Source of the DNA: Pseudomonas khavaziana
Lineage (GTDB): Bacteria > Pseudomonadota > Gammaproteobacteria > Pseudomonadales > Pseudomonadaceae
Length of the DNA stretch: 64,000 bases
NCBI RefSeq assembly: GCF_019145205.1
Contig: NZ_JAHSTT010000003.1
Location: 434,001-498,000 of the forward strand
Reading direction: 5' to 3'
Shown here: positions 12,135-20,797 of the stretch, in pieces
Layout: every line of letters starts with the position of its first letter
How positions within the stretch are numbered: the first letter of the stretch is position 1
The notes under the pieces: generated by a model
Seen by the model: the letters and a program-made list of their open reading frames with translations, nothing else
What the model was told of the DNA's origin: nothing
The model's database searches: none
Program-made: the position numbers and the translations under genes

Positions 12135-12165
12135 AAAGGCCCGCTGAATAAGCGGGCCTTTTTAT
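12135..12165. terminator. Rho-independent terminator after pqiC
   Basis: AAAGGCCCGCT and AGCGGGCCTTT pair around GAATA and are followed by TTTATT, with a matching A-run before, so it can act on both strands. It ends the parE-parC-pqiC direction and could also stop transcription arriving from the minus-strand gene. Confidence 0.9.
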
Positions 12166-12175
12166 TGGGCTGTTC

Positions 12176-12275
12176 TGTAGGAGCGAGCTTGCTCGCGAAA
12201 AGCGTCAACGATAACGCGTGTTTTCTGAATAAACGCGGCGTCTGTGAGTTTTTCGCGAGCAAGCTCGCTCCTACA
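12176..12275. repeat. REPIN, type B (GTAGGAGCGAGCTTGCTC)
   Basis: Inverted arms TGTAGGAGCGAGC... and ...GCTCGCTCCTACA flank an interior carrying CAACGATAACGCG. The same interior core occurs in the elements at 20686 and, inverted, at 61892. It lies between the convergent ends of pqiC and the smp-like gene. Confidence 0.9.
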
Positions 12276-12287
12276 AAAGCCTTAGCC

Positions 12288-13823
12288 TCAGGGCTTACGG
12301 GTCTCATGCATGCGCGCCAACTGGCGCTCAAGCATCGACGGATACGGCTCCATCAACCGCTCCACACAGCTGGCCCCTTCAGGGCTGGCAATCGGGCGGA
12401 TGCGGGCGCGTTGGCGGATCAGCGTGTCTTCACTGATCTTGCGTTCCACCAACAGCAGGTTGCGGCTGTGTTGGGACAAGGCCAGGGCATCCTGGGCGAT
12501 TTCGGTCAGCAGCAGGTCGATCTGGCTCATGCCAAACAGGTCATCGCCCACCGTCAAGCCAAGCTGCAGTTGCAGGGTGATGCCGCTATCGGCCACTTCA
12601 ATCTGCAAGGCATGGCCCAGGGCGCGCAACAGCTCTCCGCAGCAGATTGCATTGGTCAGGTAGTCTTCGCCGCTGTCTTCGCTGTGGAACAGCATCAGCG
12701 TGCTGCCATCGTTAAGGGTGTGCAGTTCGCTCTGGTACAGCGAGGCGGCCTGGTCGAGGCAGTCGCGGTAGCGTTCGAGCAACTCGGTCAGGCGCGCACG
12801 CGGCAGGCGGCGCAGTTGCTCCTGGGCTCCCAGTTGCACGGCGAGTACGGCGCTGTGCTGCGGCTCGGTGTTCCTTTCCACCGCAACCGGCTTCGGTGCA
12901 GCAGCTGGGGCCACGGCCGAGGTATCGCGCAGGTCGGCGAACGGGTCTTCGTCGTCCAGCTCGTCTTCTTCGGCCTTGATCACATGGCGCGGCGCTGGCT
13001 TCAGGCCGGCTACCGGCGCGCTTTCGTCGAAGCCCGGGTCGCGCAGGTCGCGTACTTCAAACTCAGGCTCGTCGTTGTAGTCGTCGGTGTCGTCGTACTC
13101 TGGCTCAGGTTCGACTTCCGGGACTTTAGGTTCCGGTGCAAAGCTGGCGTGAAGCTGGCGTGCGAGGTCGCCGATTTCGTCCTGGCGATCAGTGGCCGGG
13201 GTGTGTTCGTCGATATCCCGCAGCCAGATGCGCAGTTGCATCAACGGCGTGGAGATATGCCGCCCCAGGCGCAGGCTCAAGGCCAGGGCCAGGGCCAGCA
13301 GGATCGCGCTCAAGATGCCCATGCTCTGCAGGCTGATGGTCATCGGCTGCTGGAACTGCTGCATATCAAGGCTGATACGCAGTTGGCCGGCCTTCACATC
13401 CTGAAAGGTGATATTGCTCTGGTACAGGCCCTCGGCTTCACCCAACAGGCCGTTCTTCGGGCGTTGCCCGGCCTCGGCCATGATCCGGTTATCCACGCTA
13501 TAGATGGCGGCATGGGCCACCAGTGGGTTCTTGGTCAGGTTGTTGAGCAGTACGTTGAGGCTGAGGATGTCGTTGGACACCAGCAACTCAGTCGCCGACG
13601 TGGCGGTCTGGGTCGTCAGGCTCTCGCCCAGGGCATCGGCTTGCTCATGCATGGCCTGCTTGAACTGCAAACCCATCACGCAGGCGTAGATCACCAGGGC
13701 CAAAGCGACCAGGATCACGTTATGGCTGGCGATGCGTAATGCGATCGGTACACGGCGGTGGCGCAGTGCCCGGAAGATCAGCAGGAAGAAGTTATCGGTT
13801 TTTACTGGCGTGGGCCGGTTCAC
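12288..13823 (-). CDS. Smp/YtjB-like (AhpA family) membrane protein
   Basis: An inner-membrane protein of about 511 residues with two transmembrane helices near the N-terminus (ILVALALVIYACVMGL and MGILSAILLALALAL) enclosing a periplasmic domain. A HAMP-like stretch, a long acidic linker (EPEPEYDDTDDYNDEPE) and a C-terminal cytoplasmic domain follow. It matches the Smp/YtjB family, which is divergent from serB in enterobacteria as here. The GTG at 13823 is chosen as start because the likely promoter at 13859-13886 covers the upstream ATG codons. Function is unknown. Confidence 0.75.
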   Translation of the reverse strand: MNRPTPVKTDNFFLLIFRALRHRRVPIALRIASHNVILVALALVIYACVMGLQFKQAMHEQADALGESLTTQTATSATELLVSNDILSLNVLLNNLTKNPLVAHAAIYSVDNRIMAEAGQRPKNGLLGEAEGLYQSNITFQDVKAGQLRISLDMQQFQQPMTISLQSMGILSAILLALALALSLRLGRHISTPLMQLRIWLRDIDEHTPATDRQDEIGDLARQLHASFAPEPKVPEVEPEPEYDDTDDYNDEPEFEVRDLRDPGFDESAPVAGLKPAPRHVIKAEEDELDDEDPFADLRDTSAVAPAAAPKPVAVERNTEPQHSAVLAVQLGAQEQLRRLPRARLTELLERYRDCLDQAASLYQSELHTLNDGSTLMLFHSEDSGEDYLTNAICCGELLRALGHALQIEVADSGITLQLQLGLTVGDDLFGMSQIDLLLTEIAQDALALSQHSRNLLLVERKISEDTLIRQRARIRPIASPEGASCVERLMEPYPSMLERQLARMHETRKP

Positions 13824-13858
13824 TTGCGCTCGGCTCTTGGTCCGTGAAGTTGACGCGC

Positions 13859-13886
13859 AGTATAGCGACAGGCCCATGGCCGGCAA
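13859..13886 (-). promoter_or_regulatory. Sigma-70-type promoter for the smp-like gene
   Basis: On the minus strand TTGCCG (13886-13881) is followed after 16 nt by TATACT (13864-13859). Transcription would start near 13852, leaving about 29 nt before the GTG at 13823. This supports that start codon over ATGs at 13886 and 13877. Confidence 0.6.
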
Positions 13887-13956
13887 AGCGCTGGCTGTGC
13901 CCGATGGTCACTGAAAGTGGGTAGAATGCGGTTTTTTTCCAGCCTGGGGGTGCGCT

Positions 13957-15171
13957 TTGCGCGAAATTGTCCTGATCAACATCACAGGTCTTGACCGACC
14001 GGGTCTCACCGCGGCCATCACCGGCGTCCTGGCCCAGGGTGGTGTGACCATTCTCGACATCGGCCAGGCGGTGATCCATGACACCCTGTCGTTCGGCATC
14101 CTGGTGGAAATCCCCAGCACCGAGCAGGCCTCGGCGGTACTCAAGGACATCCTGTTCACGGCCTATAAGCTGGATCAACAGGTGCGTTTCACTCCGGTAT
14201 CCGAAGCGGACTACCAGCACTGGGTGCAAGGCCAGGGCAAAAAACGCCATATCGTCACCCTGTTGACCCGCAAGGTCACGGCCGAGCAGTTGCAACGCGT
14301 CAGCTCCATTACCGCGCAGTATGGTTTGAATATCGACCATATCGACCGTCTGTCGGGTCGCATGCCATTGGATACCCCTGCTGATAAGGGCAAGGGCTGC
14401 ATCGAGTTCTCCGTGCGCGGCGAACCGGCCGATGCGCAAGCGCTACGTGCCGAATTCCTCAGTGTTGCCCAGGAGCTGAATGTCGATATCGCCTTCCAGG
14501 AAGACTCGCTGTTCCGTCGCAACCGTCGTCTGGCGGTGTTCGACATGGACTCCACCCTGATCGAAGCCGAAGTCATCGACGAGCTGGCCAAGGCGGCCGG
14601 TGTGGGCGAGCAAGTGTCCGCGATTACCGAGCGGGCGATGGCCGGTGAGCTGGATTTTCGGGCCAGCTTCAAGGAGCGTCTGGCGCTGCTCAAGGGCCTG
14701 GACGTGAGTGTGCTGGATTCCATCGGCGCGTCACTGCGCCTGACCGAGGGTGCCGAGGTTCTGTTCGCCGAACTCAAGCGCCTGGGCTACAAGACCGCCA
14801 TCCTGTCGGGCGGCTTCACCTACTTCGCCAAGCAGTTGCAGGCGAAGTTGGGCATTGACTATGTATTCGCCAACGAGCTGGAAGTGGTGGATGGCAAGGT
14901 GACCGGAGTGGCCGTCGAGCCGATTGTCGATGCGCAGCGCAAGGCGGATCTGCTCAAGGAACTGGCCCACAAGGAAGGCTTGCGGCTGGAGCAGACCATT
15001 GCGGTCGGCGATGGCGCCAATGACCTGCCGATGCTGGCGATTGCCGGGCTGGGTGTGGCGTTTCGCGCCAAGCCATTGGTCAAGCAATCGGCCAAGCAAG
15101 CGATCTCGACCTTGGGTCTGGATGGCGTGCTGTATCTGCTGGGCTTGCGCGACCGCGACGGTCAGGTCTAA
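13957..15171 (+). CDS. serB: Phosphoserine phosphatase SerB
   Basis: Last step of L-serine biosynthesis, dephosphorylating O-phosphoserine. The 404 residues comprise tandem N-terminal ACT-like regulatory domains (about 1-180) and a HAD phosphatase domain with nucleophile D196 in FDMDSTLIE, ILSGGFTYF and GDGANDLPML. It starts with TTG at 13957, preceded by a GGGGGTG ribosome site; no ATG lies in the right place. A likely -10 TAGAAT is at 13922. It is divergent from the smp-like gene. Confidence 0.96.
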   Translation: MREIVLINITGLDRPGLTAAITGVLAQGGVTILDIGQAVIHDTLSFGILVEIPSTEQASAVLKDILFTAYKLDQQVRFTPVSEADYQHWVQGQGKKRHIVTLLTRKVTAEQLQRVSSITAQYGLNIDHIDRLSGRMPLDTPADKGKGCIEFSVRGEPADAQALRAEFLSVAQELNVDIAFQEDSLFRRNRRLAVFDMDSTLIEAEVIDELAKAAGVGEQVSAITERAMAGELDFRASFKERLALLKGLDVSVLDSIGASLRLTEGAEVLFAELKRLGYKTAILSGGFTYFAKQLQAKLGIDYVFANELEVVDGKVTGVAVEPIVDAQRKADLLKELAHKEGLRLEQTIAVGDGANDLPMLAIAGLGVAFRAKPLVKQSAKQAISTLGLDGVLYLLGLRDRDGQV

Positions 15172-15192
15172 TTGACGAAATGCGGTCAAAAA

Positions 15193-15281
15193 TGTGGGAG
15201 GGGGCTTGCTCCCGATGGCGGTATTCCAGTCAGAGATGTATAGACTATTCCACCGCCATCGGGAGCGAGCCCCCTCCCACA
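15193..15281. repeat. REPIN, type A
   Basis: Inverted arms TGTGGGAGGG... and ...CCCTCCCACA face inwards around a spacer. One arm reads GGGAGCGAGCC instead of GGGAGCAAGCC. It is located between the convergent serB and psd genes. Confidence 0.92.
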
Positions 15282-15303
15282 TTTGATCTTTGCAGTTTTC
15301 AGA

Positions 15304-16164
15304 TTAGGCTTTAGGCAGTGCGATAGCCTGGCCCATCTGCACTGGCGCACCCGCCAGCAACGCTTCGGTCCACTTCACCTGGTCCGGACCGAACAGCACG
15401 ATGGCGGTCGAGCCCAGCTTGAAGCGACCCATCTCTGCACCCTTTTCCAAATGAATCGGCGCGCGGGCAGCTTCGTCATAGCGGAAGGTTTTCAGCTCGC
15501 GCTTGGGTGGCGTGACCAGGCCGGCCCATACGGTTTCAATCGACGCCACTATCATAGCGCCCACCAACACCACCGCCATCGGGCCGCGTTCGGTGTCGAA
15601 CAGGCAGACCGCCCGCTCATTACGCGCAAACAGCTCCGGCACGTTTTCAGCGGTGGTCTGGTTGACCGAGAAAATCCGTCCTGGCACGTACACCATCTCG
15701 CGCAAGGTACCGGCCAGTGGCATGTGCACGCGGTGGTAGTCCTTCGGCGATAGGTAAATAGTGGCGAAGTCGCCACCCATGAATGGAGCAGCCAGCGCCG
15801 CGTCACCGCCGAGCAATTCCAGCACACTGAAGCTGTGGCCCTTGGCCTGGAAGATGCGGCCATGCTCGATCGGGCCTACCTGGCTGACGGCGCCGTCGGC
15901 CGGGCTGAGTACCGCGCCTGGGGTCGGGTCCAGCGGGCGGGCGTCGTCTTTCAAGGCGCGGGTGAAGAAGGCGTTGAAGTGCTCGTAGGCGGTCAGGTCT
16001 TCCACCAGGGCCTGGGACATGTCCACCTGATAGCGCTTGGCGAACCACGCGGTGAAGGCGTTCTTGAACCAGCGCACGCGGCACTCGGCAACGCAGCCGG
16101 CCAAGCGCGAGAGCAAGTGGTGTGGGAGCAAATACTGGCTGAGGATAAACAACTGCTTTTTCAT
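15304..16164 (-). CDS. psd: Phosphatidylserine decarboxylase proenzyme
   Basis: Makes phosphatidylethanolamine from phosphatidylserine at the inner membrane. The 286-residue proenzyme carries the self-cleavage motif LGST at residues 250-253; cleavage before S252 creates the pyruvoyl group on the small alpha chain. Also visible are the LSPADG region and the YHRVHMP segment with conserved histidines. It is followed upstream (in transcription order) by rhdA, 15 nt away, so the two are likely cotranscribed. Confidence 0.97.
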   Translation of the reverse strand: MKKQLFILSQYLLPHHLLSRLAGCVAECRVRWFKNAFTAWFAKRYQVDMSQALVEDLTAYEHFNAFFTRALKDDARPLDPTPGAVLSPADGAVSQVGPIEHGRIFQAKGHSFSVLELLGGDAALAAPFMGGDFATIYLSPKDYHRVHMPLAGTLREMVYVPGRIFSVNQTTAENVPELFARNERAVCLFDTERGPMAVVLVGAMIVASIETVWAGLVTPPKRELKTFRYDEAARAPIHLEKGAEMGRFKLGSTAIVLFGPDQVKWTEALLAGAPVQMGQAIALPKA

Positions 16165-16179
16165 AACTGTCCTTAAACC

Positions 16180-16995
16180 TTAAATCTCAACGGGGGTGTC
16201 GGGGTGGTTGCCCCATTCGCCCCAGGAACCGGCATAACCTTTGACTCGCGGATAACCGAGCGCCTTGGCCACCAGGTAGGTGAAGCCAGAGCGGTGGTGA
16301 GTCTGGCAATGGGTGATGATTTCTTTGTCGCGGGTCAGCCCGAGGTCTTCGAGGACCTGCGGCATGTCACGGCGGATACGCAGGTTGCGCGCCTTGTCCA
16401 TGCCGGCGGTCCATTCGAAATTCACTGCACCGGGGATGTGTCCGCCCTTGGCCGCGAGCACTTTCTCACCGGAATATTCCAGCGGGCCACGGGCGTCCCA
16501 GATACCCAGGTCGGTGGCGCCGAGACGGCTTTGCAGGTATTCGCGGGTGGCGGTGGGGCCATCATGCAGCGTGAGGCTGACCGGGCCGCCGACCGGTGCG
16601 GGTACATCGGTGGAGAGCGGTAGTTTTTCCTCCAACCACGCCAGCAGGCCGCCGTCCAGGTAGTGATATTTCGGATGGCCGATCACGTCGAGCATCCAGA
16701 TAAAGCGCCCGGCCCAGCCGCCGCCTTCGTCGTCATAGACCACGTAGGTCGCGTCCGGGGTGTGGCCCAGTTCGCCGAACAGTTTTTCCAGGTCGGCTTG
16801 GCTGGGCAGCAGGCCGGGTGCCGGTGGCTGGCCCAGTTGGGTGCGTTTGGGGTCAACGAAATGCGCGCCGGGGATATGCCCTGCGGCGTAGCGGGCGGCA
16901 CTGGTGAGGTCCACCACAATCAGGTGTGTGGCATCAAGGCGGCCAAGCAGGTCGCTGGACTCGATCACCAGCGGCAAGCCAGAGAAGTCAGGCAT
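16180..16995 (-). CDS. rhdA: Thiosulfate sulfurtransferase (rhodanese) RhdA
   Basis: Two-domain rhodanese that transfers sulfane sulfur from thiosulfate to cyanide or other acceptors. The 271 residues contain a catalytically inactive N-terminal rhodanese domain and a C-terminal domain with C230 in CQTHHRSG, the same loop as Azotobacter vinelandii RhdA. ATG at 16995 is preceded by AGGAGA. It lies directly ahead of psd in one likely transcript. Confidence 0.93.
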   Translation of the reverse strand: MPDFSGLPLVIESSDLLGRLDATHLIVVDLTSAARYAAGHIPGAHFVDPKRTQLGQPPAPGLLPSQADLEKLFGELGHTPDATYVVYDDEGGGWAGRFIWMLDVIGHPKYHYLDGGLLAWLEEKLPLSTDVPAPVGGPVSLTLHDGPTATREYLQSRLGATDLGIWDARGPLEYSGEKVLAAKGGHIPGAVNFEWTAGMDKARNLRIRRDMPQVLEDLGLTRDKEIITHCQTHHRSGFTYLVAKALGYPRVKGYAGSWGEWGNHPDTPVEI

Positions 16996-17052
16996 GTGAG
17001 GTCTCCTGGGCACAAATGTTGGCGATTAAAGACCGCGATTGTAGCGCAAGCA

Positions 17053-18588
17053 TCAGGCGCTGCGGTTGGTAAAGCTGTGCAGGGCCTTTTCGATGCATTG
17101 GGCGGTTTTGCCGAACGCCTGCACGGTGGTTTCCGAGAATGGCCCGCCGCCCTGGTCCGCGACGATCAGCATTACTACGCGGCCGTTGCAGCTCAAAGAG
17201 CGCAGCAGCAAGTGCTCGCCGGTAAACAAGCGGCGCAGGACCGGCGGCAGCAGGGCTGAGAACTGCGCATGGTTGTCGGGGCTGAGCCGCACCTGGGCGG
17301 ATTTTTCCAGCAGGCGTTGCAGCAATGTGCTGTTGACCACATCCAGGCTCAGGTGTGCGGCGTCCTTGGGCAGCCCATCGGCCTGATGTACGCGCAAGGT
17401 ACTCAAGGCGCGGTCGGCCATGAACAGCAAAACCCGCTGCATACCGCTGGCTACCAAGGCGCTCTTGGCGCAGGTGGTCAGGTGCATGGCATTGGCGAAA
17501 CGATTTGGCTCGACCAGCAGTTCCGTACAGTGTTTGCGCCACACCGCAAGGGACTCGGCGGTGGGCGGCGGCGCTGGCAGCAGGCCGCGATGGACCTTCT
17601 GCACATGCCACGGCCAGATCAGCGACAGCGCCGGGTGCCAGAGGTCGGGCATCAAGGTGGTGCGTGCGCTGGTCACAGCTTGCTGGTGCACCTGCTGTTG
17701 CACGTCACTCAATGGCACCTGCAGGTACAAGGCGGTCAGGTATTGCCAACGCTCGGTGTGCGGGCAAGTCCAGGATTCCTGGGCCGACATCGCCATGCCG
17801 TTGGCCAGCAGCACGGTGTTGGCCGGCTGGTTCAGCCAGCGGCGCAGGTTGGGCTCGGCATCGAGCAGTTGCTGGTGGCGCAGGGCATCGTCTTCGCGGG
17901 CAATGTGCAGCGCCTTGACCAGCAAACGCTGCTCCTCTAACAGCAGCTTGTAGCCCTGTGACACCCAGATCGGCAGGTGCCAGGCTTCGGTCAGGCCCAG
18001 GCACAGATCGAGCAAGCGCACGCCGAACAGCTCCTGCTCGACATGGCGCGCCGACTGGCCTTTATGGATAACCCGCAGTTCCCATTCCTCCAACAGCTTG
18101 GGGAAGGCGACGGCCATCGGCCACAGCGGTGACAGAAACAGCAGGCTGCCCCAGTGTATGTCCTGCCACAACCGCGCCAAGCGGCTGCCGAACAAACCGT
18201 TGGCTTGCTGGGACGCATGCTGGCTCACCAATAGCAATTGGCGCAGCGCAACAGGGATTTCCTGGGCTGGCACTGAGGGCAGGCGCGCCAGCAGTTTCTC
18301 TGCACGCTCGAGGCCGAGGCGATTAAGCGCGACTTCGAGGTTTTCCGCAGGTTCGGCCAGGCTGCCATGGGTTTGACTGTTGGCTTCGCGCATCACGCTG
18401 AGCACCAGGGCCGGGCTGTTCTGCATCAGTTCGGCAATATCTCGCAATGAACTGCGACTATCGCGAATGGCCTTGCATACGCGTTCATGGCTGGCCTGGG
18501 GCACTGGCAGCAAAACATCGTCCAGGCGCTTGATCCAAGCGGCGAGGGTGGTGGGTTTTGCATTGGATACGGTCGTTTCGTTTGCCAT
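17053..18588 (-). CDS. HDOD-domain protein
   Basis: A soluble protein of 511 residues. The N-terminal half contains an HDOD-type helical region (LRDIAELMQNSPALVLSVMR), a catalytically degenerate relative of HD phosphohydrolases. The C-terminal part (about 380-505) resembles a weak GAF-like sensory domain ending GGPFSETTVQAFGK. HDOD proteins are regulatory in Pseudomonas and Xanthomonas, but no partner is known here. ATG 18588 is chosen over a GTG at 18621 by family N-terminus; neither has a clear ribosome site. It is divergent from motA. Confidence 0.75.
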   Translation of the reverse strand: MANETTVSNAKPTTLAAWIKRLDDVLLPVPQASHERVCKAIRDSRSSLRDIAELMQNSPALVLSVMREANSQTHGSLAEPAENLEVALNRLGLERAEKLLARLPSVPAQEIPVALRQLLLVSQHASQQANGLFGSRLARLWQDIHWGSLLFLSPLWPMAVAFPKLLEEWELRVIHKGQSARHVEQELFGVRLLDLCLGLTEAWHLPIWVSQGYKLLLEEQRLLVKALHIAREDDALRHQQLLDAEPNLRRWLNQPANTVLLANGMAMSAQESWTCPHTERWQYLTALYLQVPLSDVQQQVHQQAVTSARTTLMPDLWHPALSLIWPWHVQKVHRGLLPAPPPTAESLAVWRKHCTELLVEPNRFANAMHLTTCAKSALVASGMQRVLLFMADRALSTLRVHQADGLPKDAAHLSLDVVNSTLLQRLLEKSAQVRLSPDNHAQFSALLPPVLRRLFTGEHLLLRSLSCNGRVVMLIVADQGGGPFSETTVQAFGKTAQCIEKALHSFTNRSA

Positions 18589-18660
18589 GATTGGGGCGCG
18601 ATCATCACTTGCGTTTAACACGCCCGGAACGGGCTGAATTGGCTTTTCGCCTTAACGGGC

Positions 18661-18687
18661 TATAGTCTGGCGCAGTTTTGCCGATAA
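18661..18687 (+). promoter_or_regulatory. Sigma-28 (FliA)-type promoter for motAB
   Basis: TATAGTCT (18661-18668) and GCCGATAA (18680-18687) are separated by exactly 11 nt. The -10 box matches the FliA consensus 8 of 8 and the -35 box matches TAAAGTTT 6 of 8. This predicts late flagellar-class control of the stator genes. An overlapping TTGGCT-N16-TATAGT sigma-70 reading exists but is the weaker match. Confidence 0.78.
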
Positions 18688-18754
18688 GTAGAACAAGAGT
18701 TTTCCGCAACACCCAATATGTCCATGAACCCGACGGCGCAAGTACCCATCTCCT

Positions 18755-19606
18755 ATGGCTAAAATTATCGGCATCATTGTCGTCATCGCAAGTGTGCTCG
18801 GAGGGTACGTCCTCTCCCACGGTAAAATCGCCGCATTGATTCAACCTTTCGAAGTGCTGATTATCGGCGGCGCGGCGTTTGGCGCATTCTTGCAGGCCAA
18901 CCCCGGCTACATGACCATGCATGTGATCAAGAAGTCGCTGGGCATGTTCAGTTCGCGCTTTTCCCACACCTTCTATCTGGAGGTGCTGGGGCTGGTCTAC
19001 GAGATCCTCAACAAGAGCCGCCGTGAAGGCATGATGGCGATCGAGGGCGATATCGAAGACGCCGCCGCCAGCCCGATTTTCGCCAAATACCCGGCGGTGC
19101 TCAAAGACGAGCGCATGACTGCGTATATCTGTGATTATTTGCGCATCATGTCGTCCGGCAATATGGCGCCCCACGAGCTGGAAGGCCTGTTCGACATGGA
19201 ACTGTTCAGCCTCAAGGAAGAGCTGGAGCATCCGTCCCACGCCGTGACCGGCATCGCCGACGGCATGCCGGGCTTTGGTATTGTCGCCGCGGTACTGGGT
19301 ATCGTGGTGACCATGGCCTCCCTTGGCGAGGGCGACCAGGCGGCCATCGGCATGCACGTCGGCGCGGCGCTGGTGGGGACCTTCTTCGGTATCCTCGCGG
19401 CCTATGGTTTCTTTGGGCCCCTCGCCACATCCCTGGCCCATGATGCCAAGGAAGAGGTCAACCTCTATGAAGCGATCAAGGCGTGCCTGGTAGCGTCCGC
19501 GTCGGGCATGCCGCCGTCGCTGGCCGTGGAGTTCGGGCGCAAGGTGCTGTACCCCAAGCATCGCCCAAGTTTCTCCGAGCTGGAACAAGCGGTTCGCGGT
19601 CGCTAA
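18755..19606 (+). CDS. motA: Flagellar stator protein MotA
   Basis: Proton-channel stator subunit in the inner membrane. The 283-residue protein has four predicted helices (two near the N-terminus, two around 170-220) and a large cytoplasmic loop carrying the charged residues that contact FliG. The LGIVVTM and GTFFGILAAYGFFGPLA segments are typical. It is the orn/rsgA-linked MotA of the two Pseudomonas stator sets. motB follows after 3 nt. A sigma-28-type promoter lies about 70 nt upstream. Confidence 0.96.
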   Translation: MAKIIGIIVVIASVLGGYVLSHGKIAALIQPFEVLIIGGAAFGAFLQANPGYMTMHVIKKSLGMFSSRFSHTFYLEVLGLVYEILNKSRREGMMAIEGDIEDAAASPIFAKYPAVLKDERMTAYICDYLRIMSSGNMAPHELEGLFDMELFSLKEELEHPSHAVTGIADGMPGFGIVAAVLGIVVTMASLGEGDQAAIGMHVGAALVGTFFGILAAYGFFGPLATSLAHDAKEEVNLYEAIKACLVASASGMPPSLAVEFGRKVLYPKHRPSFSELEQAVRGR

Positions 19607-19609
19607 GCC

Positions 19610-20629
19610 ATGGAAAACAACCAGCCGATCATTATCAAGCGCGTCAAGCGCTTCGCTGCGGGGCACCATGGTGGTGCCTGGAAAATCGCCTTCGCCGACT
19701 TTGCCACGGCAATGATGGCGTTCTTCCTGGTGCTGTGGCTGATGTCTACCGCCACGCCGGAACAGAAGATCGCCATCGCCGGTTATTTCAAAGACCCGAT
19801 TGGCTTTTCGGAAAGCGGCACGCCCTTCGTGATCGACCTGGGTGGCTCGCCACAGTTGGCACCTGAGCGCACCATCAACCCGGAGGTGCAGACCGAGTCG
19901 CCCCAGGAAAAAATCCCGATCGAGCGCGATACGGTTGAAGCCATGGCCGAGCAGGTCGAGCAGGAGCGCCTGGAGCTGTTGCTGCAAGAATTGCAGAATA
20001 AGGTTGAAGAAAACCCGCAGCTGCTGAAGTTCAAGGACCAGATTTCCTTCGAGATCACCCCCGAGGGGCTGCGCATCCAGATTACCGACGCCGCCAACCG
20101 GCCGATGTTCGACTCCGGCAGCGCGCGGTTGAAACCGTACTTTGAAGACATCCTGCTGGCCATGGCCGACACCATCAAGGCGGTGCCGAACAAGATCAGC
20201 ATCAGCGGCCACACCGATGCCAAGCCTTACGCGGGCCAGGGCGATTTTGGCAACTGGGAACTCTCGGCCAACCGCGCCAACGCCGCCCGCCGTGCACTGG
20301 TGGCCGGTAGCTATCCAGACCCGCAAGTGGCGCGAGTGGTAGGTTTTGCTTCCTCGCAGTTGTTTGATCCCAAGGACCCGTTCAATCCGGTCAACCGCCG
20401 CATTGATATCGTGGTACTGACCAAAAAGGCCCAGCGTGCGATTGAGGGCGACCAGCCGCCGCCACCGACACCGACCCAGGGTGACGGCGCACCAGGCGAA
20501 GTGCCGGTTGATCCGAATGCGCTACCGCCGGAACAGCAGCCGCTGCCGGCCCATGAACTGCGGCAGAAGTTGAACCTGTTTGATGATGGCGGGGTGAAGG
20601 ATCCTACGGTGCCTGCGCCGGCCTCCTAA
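19610..20629 (+). CDS. motB: Flagellar stator protein MotB
   Basis: Peptidoglycan-anchored stator subunit. The 339 residues contain one transmembrane helix with the proton-carrying aspartate D30 in KIAFADFATAMMAFF, a plug/linker region, and a C-terminal OmpA-like peptidoglycan-binding domain (SGHTDAKPY, NWELSANRANAARR). The tail is Pro-rich. With MotA it forms the torque-generating unit of the flagellar motor. A strong terminator follows. Confidence 0.97.
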   Translation: MENNQPIIIKRVKRFAAGHHGGAWKIAFADFATAMMAFFLVLWLMSTATPEQKIAIAGYFKDPIGFSESGTPFVIDLGGSPQLAPERTINPEVQTESPQEKIPIERDTVEAMAEQVEQERLELLLQELQNKVEENPQLLKFKDQISFEITPEGLRIQITDAANRPMFDSGSARLKPYFEDILLAMADTIKAVPNKISISGHTDAKPYAGQGDFGNWELSANRANAARRALVAGSYPDPQVARVVGFASSQLFDPKDPFNPVNRRIDIVVLTKKAQRAIEGDQPPPPTPTQGDGAPGEVPVDPNALPPEQQPLPAHELRQKLNLFDDGGVKDPTVPAPAS

Positions 20630-20637
20630 GCTCCAGA

Positions 20638-20675
20638 TACAACAAGGCCGCGATGATCGCGGCCTTGTTGTATTT
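20638..20675. terminator. Rho-independent terminator after motB
   Basis: TACAACAAGGCCGCGAT and ATCGCGGCCTTGTTGTA form a very long, nearly perfect stem followed by TTT. It ends the motAB transcript. Confidence 0.9.
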
Positions 20676-20685
20676 GCTGTTTCAC

Positions 20686-20785
20686 TGTAGGAGCGAGCTT
20701 GCTCGCGAAAAACGTCAACGATAACGCGTGTATCCAGGATGCCCGCGTTGCTCTTGGGGTCTTCGCGAGCAAGCTCGCTCCTACA
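20686..20785. repeat. REPIN, type B
   Basis: Arms TGTAGGAGCGAGC... and ...GCTCGCTCCTACA enclose an interior starting CGTCAACGATAACGCG, the same core as the 12176 element. It lies between convergent motB and rsgA. Confidence 0.9.
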
Positions 20786-20797
20786 GAGGCTGGCGGC

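Noticed and set aside
12176..12275. Short peptides encoded across type B REPs (similar translations recur at 20686 and 61892)
   Set aside because: The similarity comes from the repeated DNA itself; there are no ribosome sites.
18639..18666. TTGGCT-N16-TATAGT as a sigma-70 promoter for motA
   Set aside because: The overlapping sigma-28 reading is a better match and fits the gene's role, so it is reported instead.
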